Shown here piece after piece: positions 1-6,096 of a stretch of DNA of 7,989 nucleotides. Position numbers and translations under genes: made by a program. Each line of letters starts with the position of its first letter. Position 1 is the stretch's first letter. The DNA lies in the NCBI GenBank assembly GCA_035516175.1, contig DATJAO010000068.1, positions 1-7,989 of the forward strand, read 5' to 3'. The notes under the pieces were generated by a model that worked only from the letters and a program-made list of their open reading frames with translations, was not told where the DNA came from and ran no database searches. This DNA comes from DASPSR01 sp035516175. Lineage in GTDB: Bacteria > Nitrospirota > UBA9217.

Positions 1-713
1 TGCTCGCCGGTATCGCCCTGGTCATCACGTACCTTCTTCTCACAAATCCCAAGTTTCCGGCAATGTTTATGCTCCTCATCATCGGGATCGCTTCCGCCGT
101 TATCATGAACCCTCAAATACTGTCGGAATTGGCCAAGATTCATATCGGCTTCAAGCTGCCGGTTTTCAGTCTCCCTATGATTACCTGGAATGATCTCGTT
201 ACGGGAACATTGCTTTTCACCATTCCCCAGATACCATTGACCTTGGGAAACGCGGTAATAGCGATCACCGCCGAGAACAATGAGCTTTTTCCAGACAGGC
301 CGGTTACGGAGAAGAAGATCGCCACTTCCCAAGGCATCATGAACCTGGTTTCGCCCCTTTTTGGCGGTATTCCCATGTGTCATGGAGCCGGCGGGATGGC
401 AGGGCATGTTCGCTTTGGAGCAAAGACCGGTGGGGCGCTGGTTATTCTCGGAAGCATACTCATTCTTATCGCTCTTTTATTCAGCGATTCCGTCTCCATT
501 ATTTTCAAGATATTTCCGAATGCGATTCTGGGGGTGATCCTATTCTTTGCGGGTTCTGAACTGGCCATCGTGGTAAAAGACATTGGCGATAAAAAAGCCG
601 ACTTTTACGTCATGCTCATCGTAGCCGCTGTTGCCATGTGGAATATGGGTGTTGCTTTCCTCGTGGGAGTCATTATGGATAATGCTCTCAGAAGAGGGTG
701 GCTCAAAATATGA
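1..713 (+). CDS. MOT1-type molybdate/sulfate permease, 3' end (5' truncated)
   Basis: The reading frame is open from the left edge (first full codon at base 3) to the TGA at 711-713, so the N-terminal part lies outside the window; the ATG at 63 is internal. About 236 residues are visible, mostly hydrophobic helices, so this is an inner-membrane transporter. Two signatures of the MOT1 (MFS_MOT1, SulP-related) family are present: PQIPLTLGNA at 225-254, and a CHGAGG stretch at 378-395 followed by RFGAKTGG at 411-434. Characterised members import molybdate with high affinity, and related annotations say sulfate; substrate cannot be decided from sequence. Molybdate would suit an anaerobe with molybdenum or tungsten enzymes, but no such enzyme is in view. 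The C-terminus ends in a short basic tail after the last helix. Family call confident, substrate inferred. Confidence 0.85.
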   Translation, partial: LAGIALVITYLLLTNPKFPAMFMLLIIGIASAVIMNPQILSELAKIHIGFKLPVFSLPMITWNDLVTGTLLFTIPQIPLTLGNAVIAITAENNELFPDRPVTEKKIATSQGIMNLVSPLFGGIPMCHGAGGMAGHVRFGAKTGGALVILGSILILIALLFSDSVSIIFKIFPNAILGVILFFAGSELAIVVKDIGDKKADFYVMLIVAAVAMWNMGVAFLVGVIMDNALRRGWLKI

Positions 714-737
714 TGCGGTGAGTTATATGAATGTGAA

Positions 738-747
738 GTCCGCGGAC
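738..747. promoter_or_regulatory. 10-bp perfect palindrome GTCCGCGGAC, possible operator
   Basis: A perfect inverted repeat lies in the 121-base gap between the permease and the hydrolase, 88 bases before the hydrolase ATG. It shares the form GTYCGCGRAC with the palindrome at 1786-1795 in the next gap. A regulator-binding site is an inference; a 10-bp palindrome can also occur by chance. Confidence 0.25.
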
Positions 748-834
748 GCACCCATAAAAAACATCTTGGTTCGGCTCCGACAACAAAGCGGCAGATTGAA
801 GGAGCGTCTTTTCCTTCGGAAAGGGGAACGATTT

Positions 835-1725
835 ATGATAACCTATAACACCGTTAAAATTGACAATGTTGACATTTTTTATCGCGAAGCCGGGCATCCC
901 GACTCCCCGGCAATTGTCCTTTTGCACGGCTTTCCTTCTTCATCGCACATGTTCAGAAATCTGATGACGAGGCTTGAGGGCGACTTTCATCTTATTGCGC
1001 CCGACTATCCCGGCTTCGGAAACAGCTCTTGTCCGCCCGTGGATGCGTTTACGTACAGCTTTGATCACTTGTCGGACATAATAGAGAAATTCCTGCAGAA
1101 GCTGGGTCTCAGAAAATTCTCCCTTTATTTGCAGGATTATGGCGGGCCGGTAGGTTTCAGGATTGCCGAGAGGCATCCAAAGTGGATTGAATCGCTCATC
1201 ATCCAAAACACCAATGCCTACGAAGAGGGGTTGACCCCTCTCATTGAGCGCGGGAGGCCACTATGGGGGAAGAGGACGCGAGCTAACGAACGGCCTGTGC
1301 TTAAGACCTTCAGGCTGGAAAGTACCAAGTGGGTATACATCAACGGAGTGCGTGACATGAGCAGGATAAACCCCGATGCTTGGAATATGGATCAGTATTT
1401 TCTGGAGAGGCCCGGCAACAAACTTATTCAGCTCGAGCTGCGGTCGGACTTCGGCTCCAACGTGAAACGTTATCCTGAGTGGCATAACTATTTCAGAAAG
1501 TACCAACCGCCGACGCTTGTCGTATGGGGAAAAAATGACGGAATTCTCAGCCCTCAGGGCGCCAAAGCGTACACGCAAGACCTCAGGAACATCGAAGTGC
1601 ACATGCTTGATACTGGGCATTTCGCCCTTGAAGAGGACTGCGACGTGATCGCAGGCCATATGAGGAGGTTCTTCAAGGCCTACAAACTCAAAAAGAGGCC
1701 TGACACAAAAAGGAGCGCCTCATAG
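835..1725 (+). CDS. alpha/beta-hydrolase, epoxide hydrolase/haloalkane dehalogenase-like
   Basis: This 296-residue protein has the full alpha/beta-hydrolase layout: an oxyanion-hole motif HGFP at 31-34, a nucleophile elbow LQDYGG with Asp101, an acid Asp235 in WGKNDG, and His262 in TGHF. An Asp nucleophile is typical of epoxide hydrolases and haloalkane dehalogenases, not of Ser esterases. The residue after the nucleophile is Tyr, whereas dehalogenases usually have a halide-binding Trp, so dehalogenase activity is doubtful and the substrate is unknown. Residues of about 135-215 form the cap region. No signal peptide is seen, so it is probably cytoplasmic. The frame stays open upstream to 631, but ATG 835 is chosen because AAGGGGAA (821-828) lies six bases before it and family members begin about here; ATG 727 would add 36 residues with no family match. 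The C-terminus is rich in Lys and Arg. Confidence 0.88.
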   Translation: MITYNTVKIDNVDIFYREAGHPDSPAIVLLHGFPSSSHMFRNLMTRLEGDFHLIAPDYPGFGNSSCPPVDAFTYSFDHLSDIIEKFLQKLGLRKFSLYLQDYGGPVGFRIAERHPKWIESLIIQNTNAYEEGLTPLIERGRPLWGKRTRANERPVLKTFRLESTKWVYINGVRDMSRINPDAWNMDQYFLERPGNKLIQLELRSDFGSNVKRYPEWHNYFRKYQPPTLVVWGKNDGILSPQGAKAYTQDLRNIEVHMLDTGHFALEEDCDVIAGHMRRFFKAYKLKKRPDTKRSAS

Positions 1726-1785
1726 AGACGCTGTTCGCTTTTCTCCCCACAGGGATGTGGACATCTGCAGAGGAGTGAAAGGGAC

Positions 1786-1795
1786 GTTCGCGAAC
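1786..1795. promoter_or_regulatory. 10-bp perfect palindrome GTTCGCGAAC, possible operator
   Basis: A perfect inverted repeat lies 23 bases before the TDT transporter ATG, next to a small CCACA/TGTGG hairpin around 1746-1760. It differs from the palindrome at 738-747 only by a symmetric C/T exchange and falls in a similar intergenic place. A common regulator is possible but unproven. Confidence 0.25.
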
Positions 1796-1818
1796 ATGGA
1801 AATAACAATGATCCTATC

Positions 1819-2844
1819 ATGAAACAAATACTTTCACGCACGGCGGCCGGCTTTCATCCCGGCTCTTTCTCCTTCGTCATGGCTACGGGCATCGTGTCCC
1901 TTGCCGCATTCCAGCATGGAATGGAGACGATTGCTTACCTGCTCTTTGGCGTCAACGCGATTGCTTATGCAGCGTTGGCCGCTGTCATGATCACCCGCGG
2001 AGTGCTCTTTCCAGGCGAACTGCTCGCCGATATGACGACGCCGTCCCGGGCGCCAGCGCTCTTTACAGTTACTGCGGGGACATGCATTCTCGGTAGCCAG
2101 TTTCTCTTGTTTTCGGTTAGCGTTCATATAGCCGCTGCGTTCTGGTTTGCCGGCATGTTCTTCTGGGTGGTCCTTAGCTATGCATTTTTTGCCGCTGTAA
2201 TCGTGAGGAGCAATAAAGACGCAGGTGAGCTGGAACTGAGCGGAGAATGGTTGCTCTACGCTGTGGGGACCCAGTCCCTGTCAATCCTCACGATCTTGCT
2301 CGCCCCTGATGCCCCCTGGCAGGACGACCTTGCTCTGGCGGGTACAAGCCTCCATCTGTTAGGTACATCGCTTTACTTCATTTTCATCGTCATGATTGTT
2401 CGCAGGATGTTGTTTTTAGATTTGCCTCCGGAGGAGCTCATCCCCCCTTACTGGATCAACATGGGCGCAGCGGCGATCAGTACGCTGGCCGGCGCGGACC
2501 TCATGCTTCACGCCCAACCGGGAAGTTTGCTTGAGAACGTTCTTCCTGCACTCAGATGGTCGACCCTGCTGTGCTGGGCTGTGACTACCTGGTGGATTCC
2601 TCTTATCGTTATTCTAAATGTCTGGCGGTACAGCTACAAACGTTTCCCGATAGCCTATAATGTTCAGCACTGGAGCATGGTCTTTCCCCTCGGGATGTAT
2701 GCAGCATGTTCATATCAGTTGGGGAATGCTATGAAGCTGACACCCCTTATACAAGTCTCACAATATTTCGTATATCTCGCTCTGGCAGCATGGACTATAA
2801 CGTTCATGGGGATGGTGAGCGGATTTATTCGAAAATCGTATTAA
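1819..2844 (+). CDS. TDT/SLAC1-family transporter (TehA, C4-dicarboxylate type)
   Basis: The 341-residue protein is almost entirely hydrophobic, with about ten membrane helices, matching the usual size of the tellurite-resistance/dicarboxylate transporter (TDT) family, fold SLAC1/TehA. The family opening is clear at residues 11-27 (GFHPGSFSFVMATGIVS). Other family-like stretches are ELLADMTTPSRAP around 67-79, PYWINMGAAAIS near 210-221 and WSMVFPLGMYA near 285-295. Known relatives include the TehA anion channel, the yeast malate permease Mae1 and sulfite exporters, so the substrate is probably a small anion such as a C4-dicarboxylate, sulfite or tellurite-related anion, and cannot be chosen here. 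No clear Shine-Dalgarno precedes ATG 1819. Instead, a tiny frame (1796-1822, MEITMILS) ends in an ATGA overlap with the start, which could couple translation. It sits 93 bases after the hydrolase and may share its transcript. Confidence 0.88.
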   Translation: MKQILSRTAAGFHPGSFSFVMATGIVSLAAFQHGMETIAYLLFGVNAIAYAALAAVMITRGVLFPGELLADMTTPSRAPALFTVTAGTCILGSQFLLFSVSVHIAAAFWFAGMFFWVVLSYAFFAAVIVRSNKDAGELELSGEWLLYAVGTQSLSILTILLAPDAPWQDDLALAGTSLHLLGTSLYFIFIVMIVRRMLFLDLPPEELIPPYWINMGAAAISTLAGADLMLHAQPGSLLENVLPALRWSTLLCWAVTTWWIPLIVILNVWRYSYKRFPIAYNVQHWSMVFPLGMYAACSYQLGNAMKLTPLIQVSQYFVYLALAAWTITFMGMVSGFIRKSY

Positions 2845-2891
2845 TAATCCGTATTGTAAATACAGGAAAGACTCTCAACGCTCAATTTTGT

Positions 2892-2903
2892 TTCAAATTT
2901 GAA
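2892..2903. promoter_or_regulatory. 12-bp perfect palindrome TTCAAATTTGAA, possible operator
   Basis: A perfect AT-rich inverted repeat lies about 50 bases upstream of the possible -35 element of the cytochrome operon, a usual place for an activator site. It does not match the FNR or CRP consensus. Function is inferred from position and symmetry only. Confidence 0.25.
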
Positions 2904-2952
2904 CGCATCGTCGGAGCTCAGTATTTATGATGCGAATTAAGTATTATTGCAT

Positions 2953-2981
2953 TTGTCGAATGATGTGCTAGTCTTAATAAT
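2953..2981 (+). promoter_or_regulatory. possible sigma-70 promoter of the bc-complex operon
   Basis: TTGTCG (2953-2958) and AATAAT (2976-2981) are separated by 17 bases in an AT-rich stretch, an acceptable -35/-10 pair. Transcription would start near 2988 and give a leader of about 230 bases before the first cytochrome gene. No better pair was seen nearer the gene, and no sigma-54 GG/GC pattern was found. Confidence 0.3.
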
Positions 2982-3218
2982 GAATGCTAACGCAATTGAC
3001 TCCACCTACGGACACGATGCGTTCTTGCTCGAGACGGAGGAGGAGCGATTTCTTTAACAGGATTTTATTGGAACGGCACCCCATTCATAAATACAGGCCC
3101 CTCATGACTATCATTGCCAGATGCATGCTGTGCGGGCGGGATGGCGGAAAGCCGTATCAGGAAGAATCGACGGCCCTTAGTAGGCAATGGATAAGATACA
3201 GCATATGGGACAGAGATC

Positions 3219-3950
3219 ATGAAAAAAAAGAGCGTAGTCGTTGCGTTGTGTTGGTCTGTGGCGTTCTTTATGCAGGGGTCGGACGCTCGCGCTGAGCAAA
3301 AGTCCAATGCTTGCGTAACCTGCCACACATTTCTCGGCGGTGAGCTTGGCAGGCCCGTGAAGGAATGGGCGGGTTCGATCCATCAGCAGAATGGAATAAC
3401 CTGCGATCCTTGCCATGGAGGAAATGCGGACGTTGATCTAGGGAACATCCAGCATCTCACAGGCCAGGATTTCGAAGCGAAGCGGTCTCAGGCAATGTCG
3501 GCGTCCAGTGGCTTCGTAGGAAAACCTTCAGGCAAAGGATTGTTTGCAATGTGCGCCCGTTGCCACTATCCATCAGTTGCTCGGTTCGAAAAAAGCATCA
3601 TGGGGAAGGCGTATCTTGACAGCAAAGGAGGGCCCTCCTGTGTCACCTGCCACCATGCCCACCGGAATGTGATGCCCGAGGTGCCCAAGGTTTGTGGACT
3701 CTGTCACAAAGATACCGCGGGGTTTGATCAGATCGATCCGATGGATGTGACCGAATCGACGGTGAAAGCTCTTTCGGGTATAAGGATAAAGCTCGCCCAG
3801 GAGAAAATGACTGGAAAGACGCCGCCGTTCATTCCTGAGTTCCCCAGCGACCTCGATTCTTTTCAAATAGGTTTCTTTGCACTTGGCGCGGTTCTCGTTT
3901 TGTTTGTCATGGGATATTTCGTCTATACTGTATTGGAAAAGAGGGAATAA
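3219..3950 (+). CDS. pentaheme c-type cytochrome with C-terminal membrane anchor
   Basis: The 243-residue protein starts with a Sec-type signal peptide (Lys-rich start, hydrophobic core, likely cut after ARA at about residue 25). It carries five CXXCH heme c sites: CVTCH 32-36, CDPCH 62-66, CARCH 112-116, CVTCH 141-145 and CGLCH 159-163. After a Pro-rich linker (about 200-212) a single hydrophobic helix at about 215-237 and a short charged tail (EKRE) anchor it, with the heme domain in the periplasm. The heme spacing and the motif around heme 2 (HQQNGITCDPCHGG) resemble the last gene of the operon, so the two are probably paralogues. It should take electrons from the Rieske protein in place of cytochrome c1; this is inferred from context. 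The ribosome site is weak (GGGA, eight bases before ATG). It is not a NapC/NrfH protein, which are anchored at the N-terminus. Confidence 0.93.
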   Translation: MKKKSVVVALCWSVAFFMQGSDARAEQKSNACVTCHTFLGGELGRPVKEWAGSIHQQNGITCDPCHGGNADVDLGNIQHLTGQDFEAKRSQAMSASSGFVGKPSGKGLFAMCARCHYPSVARFEKSIMGKAYLDSKGGPSCVTCHHAHRNVMPEVPKVCGLCHKDTAGFDQIDPMDVTESTVKALSGIRIKLAQEKMTGKTPPFIPEFPSDLDSFQIGFFALGAVLVLFVMGYFVYTVLEKRE

Positions 3951-3951
3951 T

Positions 3952-4215
3952 ATGAGCTTTGAGATCATACGGGAAAGGAAGCCCGTTTATCCGAAGGCCG
4001 CCGTGATTGCAGTCTTGATCCTGTCCATCTTGCTTGTCTGCGCGGGAGCTGCCTTCACTTATCTCCTGATAACCGGCAAAGGGAGCGATTACCTCGTAGG
4101 CACGCTGCTCGCTTTCGAGTTCTTGGTTGCAGGCCTTGAGATCGTGATCTTCGCACGATATTTCATCTCCTTCAGGGAGGTATCGGAGGCCCGGGAGGAG
4201 GAACTTCTATGGTAG
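3952..4215 (+). CDS. small two-helix membrane protein of the bc-type operon
   Basis: I do not recognise this 87-residue protein. It has a basic N-terminus (IRERKPVYPK), two hydrophobic segments at about 15-40 and 47-70, and a charged C-terminus rich in Glu (about 74-85). Few extra features are visible: no heme motif, and no conserved His pair for heme b. ATG 3952 is chosen because GAGGG at 3941-3945 lies six bases before it; the frame is open further upstream, but that part is inside the cytochrome gene. It begins one base after the cytochrome stop and overlaps the Rieske gene by seven bases, so it is surely translated together with the complex. The likely role is a small structural or assembly subunit, comparable in size to the small subunits of bc and b6f complexes, though no homology is visible. 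Confidence 0.75.
   Translation: MSFEIIRERKPVYPKAAVIAVLILSILLVCAGAAFTYLLITGKGSDYLVGTLLAFEFLVAGLEIVIFARYFISFREVSEAREEELLW
4196..4201 (+). promoter_or_regulatory. consensus Shine-Dalgarno AGGAGG of the Rieske gene
   Basis: A perfect AGGAGG lies seven bases before the Rieske ATG, inside the end of the preceding gene. It is the strongest ribosome site in the operon, fixes the Rieske start, and suggests high or independent translation of that subunit. Confidence 0.7.
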
Positions 4216-4823
4216 ACGGGATCTCCGACAAAGAGATTGCCAACAAAGGGATCACCCGCAGAAGCTTCACCCTCGGGATGATACTAGCATCGTTTGCAGT
4301 CGCCTTTGGGTCTCTTCTTGCCATGCTTAGAGTGCTTGCCCCCGAAAAGAAGGGCGGGGGATATGTGACGTCGATACAGCCGGGGGATGCTCTCGTCTAT
4401 GCCCGAGGCGGCAATGCGGGTGCTTCCATTGTGGCTTCCTCCATGAAGGCAGGCGATGCCGTGCTTGCTTATCCTTTGGGCAAATCATCGAATCCGGCAA
4501 ACCTCGTTCAACTAATCAAGCTGGATGAAAGTGCAATCAAACCGCCCACCGATATCTCGCTAACGGACAAAGGTTTCGTGGCCTACAGCGCCATCTGCAC
4601 CCATCTTGGCTGCACCGTCTCATGGGTCGCGAATGTTGAAACGCCTGATGCATCCTTCACGGAATGTTACTGCCACAACAGCGTATTCAATCCAGCCGAG
4701 GGGGCGAAGGTCATGGGCGGTCCTGCCCCGATTCCGCTCTCCCAGGTTGGGGTGAAGGTGAGCCAGGACGGGACACTTGCCTTTACGAGTGATTTCAACG
4801 GTCCCATCGGACCGCAGGTCTAG
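4209..4823 (+). CDS. Rieske [2Fe-2S] subunit of a bc-type complex
   Basis: The 204-residue protein has a twin-arginine motif TRRSF (Arg17-Arg18) followed by a hydrophobic helix at about 21-42, as in Rieske proteins exported folded by Tat and kept as a membrane anchor. Cluster box 1 is CTHLGC (130-135) and box 2 is CYCHNS (153-158). Cys130, His132, Cys153 and His156 should bind the cluster, and Cys135-Cys155 should form the disulfide. A Pro loop follows (GGPAPIPL, 170-177). Box 2 departs from the usual CPCHGS: Pro to Tyr154, Gly to Asn157, and Phe160 replaces the Tyr that hydrogen-bonds a cluster Cys in high-potential Rieske proteins. Ser158 is kept. By family knowledge this predicts a lower midpoint potential. 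The protein oxidises quinol at the cytochrome b Qo site and passes electrons to the cytochromes c encoded alongside. Confidence 0.95.
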   Translation: MVDGISDKEIANKGITRRSFTLGMILASFAVAFGSLLAMLRVLAPEKKGGGYVTSIQPGDALVYARGGNAGASIVASSMKAGDAVLAYPLGKSSNPANLVQLIKLDESAIKPPTDISLTDKGFVAYSAICTHLGCTVSWVANVETPDASFTECYCHNSVFNPAEGAKVMGGPAPIPLSQVGVKVSQDGTLAFTSDFNGPIGPQV

Positions 4824-4842
4824 GGATGCGCGAGAACATTAC

Positions 4843-6096
4843 ATGATTTTTAAATGGTTGGATGAAAGACTGGAACTCAGGAAGTTCAAAGAGAAATTCC
4901 TGAGCAAGACATTCCCAACTCACCCCACGTTCTTGCTCGGCGAAACGGCCTTGTTTTCCTTCGTTGCCCTTGTCATAACAGGCATCTTCCTCGGGTTTCT
5001 CTATGAACCCTCGACAAGAATGGTTTCTCTCTTCGGAGCCTTGGTGCCAGCAGCCTATGCGAGCGTGGTAAGAATCGATTTGCTCCCAATGGGCCTGATC
5101 ATCAGGCGCATCCACCACTGGTCGGCAATGATCATGATAGCCGCCATCCTGGCGCATCTCATGAGGATTTATTTTACCTCGGCATATCGGAAGCCGAGAG
5201 AGATTAACTGGCTCGTAGGCCTCAGTTTGTGGGGCATGGCGATGGTTGCGGCGTTTACCGGCTATCTGCTGCCCTACAGTCAATTCTCGGTGACTGCCAC
5301 TTCCATTGCCTATTACATGGCAAAGTCGGTGCCTTGGATCGGGGACTGGATATCAAGGCTTCTCTTTGCCGGAGAATTCCCCTCAGACGGGACCGTCCCT
5401 CGCTTCTTCTTCATGCATGTCATGCTTATTCCTGCCGCGCTGATCGGCCTCATCAGCCTGCACATGCTAATCCTGATAAAACAGAAACATACCGAGCCCG
5501 GGTTCAACAGGGACCGACGGGAGGCGCAGGGCGGGAGGAGGCTCATCGGCATCCCGATCTGGCCGGAACAGGGCGTCATCAGTCTGTCGTTTTTCCTACT
5601 CCTGCTGTTTGTTATCGTGCTGATGGCGACCTATATCCCCTTGAACCCGATAGAAACGTACGGCCCGCCGTCGCCGGGAACACCCTTGATGAGGCCTGAC
5701 TGGTATTTTCTTGTCATATACGGATTCCTGAAGCTCGTGCCCGGCGATCTGATCTTTACAGTCCTGGGAGGGAAGATCACGCCCGAGACCATCGGAGGCG
5801 TCATCTTTCCCGCATCGAATTTTATCGCGTATGCATTGATTCCCTTCCTAGACAGGTCGAAGGATCCGCAGCATTATATGTCAAATCCGCTTCGCAGACC
5901 GTTCATGACCTCACTTGGCGTCGGGGCGATTGTTTTCCTTTGCATGATGGTTGTCGCCGGGTACATCGACGTGCTTCATATCACCCCGAAGGACATGATA
6001 ATTTATGCACTCGTGGCGACGGCGGTGGTCTGGAGTATTAGCTATGTGCTCTTGCGCTCATACAACAGAAAGAGAGGCGATAGTGCCAAAGCTTAA
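4843..6096 (+). CDS. cytochrome b, b6 and subunit IV halves fused
   Basis: This 417-residue integral membrane protein has about eight helices and corresponds to cytochrome b6 joined to subunit IV. Heme b ligands are His91 and His105 in helix B (HHWSAM...AHLMR) and His192 and His207 in helix D. The second pair is 15 residues apart, the spacing of b6-type rather than mitochondrial bc1 proteins. The Qo motif is PDWY (285-288), in place of PEWY. The position matching the b6 Cys that binds heme ci is Leu31 (PTFLLGE), so no heme ci is expected. ATG 4843 is chosen since it matches the family start. The frame also opens upstream within the Rieske gene, which is unlikely to be used. The ribosome site is weak, and a six-codon frame (4826-4846, MRENIT) ends in an ATGA overlap with the start. 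It forms the quinol-oxidising core with the Rieske protein. Confidence 0.95.
   Translation: MIFKWLDERLELRKFKEKFLSKTFPTHPTFLLGETALFSFVALVITGIFLGFLYEPSTRMVSLFGALVPAAYASVVRIDLLPMGLIIRRIHHWSAMIMIAAILAHLMRIYFTSAYRKPREINWLVGLSLWGMAMVAAFTGYLLPYSQFSVTATSIAYYMAKSVPWIGDWISRLLFAGEFPSDGTVPRFFFMHVMLIPAALIGLISLHMLILIKQKHTEPGFNRDRREAQGGRRLIGIPIWPEQGVISLSFFLLLLFVIVLMATYIPLNPIETYGPPSPGTPLMRPDWYFLVIYGFLKLVPGDLIFTVLGGKITPETIGGVIFPASNFIAYALIPFLDRSKDPQHYMSNPLRRPFMTSLGVGAIVFLCMMVVAGYIDVLHITPKDMIIYALVATAVVWSISYVLLRSYNRKRGDSAKA

Larger units (their letters stand above)
2845..3218 (+). other. 374-base non-coding gap before the cytochrome operon
   Basis: No convincing gene is seen in this gap. It holds a small GTATT/AATAC hairpin just after the transporter stop (about 2851-2863, no T-run, so not a good terminator), a perfect 12-bp palindrome TTCAAATTTGAA at 2892-2903, and a possible sigma-70 promoter at 2953-2981. 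The first 140 bases are AT-rich; the stretch from about 3000 to 3218 is more GC-rich and would be an untranslated leader of over 200 bases if that promoter is used. A purine-rich GGAGGAGGAG run at about 3036-3046 resembles a ribosome site but has no start codon at a usable distance. I compared the leader by eye with the GEMM (cyclic-di-GMP) riboswitch, often found before multiheme cytochrome genes, and saw no good match. Confidence 0.6.

Noticed and set aside
727..834. Longer hydrolase start at ATG 727
   Set aside because: It is in frame, but the extra 36 residues match nothing in the family, and the ribosome site before ATG 835 is much better.
1261..1659. 132-codon open frame on the minus strand
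   Set aside because: It is antisense to the alpha/beta-hydrolase, whose catalytic motifs cover the same bases; no family features are visible.
2851..2863. Terminator after the TDT transporter
   Set aside because: The GTATT/AATAC hairpin is short, AT-rich and not followed by a T-run.
3114..3190. Possible GEMM cyclic-di-GMP riboswitch in the cytochrome leader
   Set aside because: The GGCGGAAAGCC hairpin vaguely recalls the class, but the conserved GGCAAACC and CGCAAAGC elements are not present in order.
2984..3295. Open frame of 103 codons in the gap before the first cytochrome
   Set aside because: It lacks a ribosome site, has no recognisable family or membrane pattern, is rich in Arg and Cys as expected for out-of-frame sequence, and runs into the cytochrome gene in another frame.
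4795..5283. 162-codon open frame on the minus strand
   Set aside because: It lies antisense to cytochrome b and the Rieske end, both confidently identified, and its composition (many His, Gln, Arg) is that of a shadow frame.
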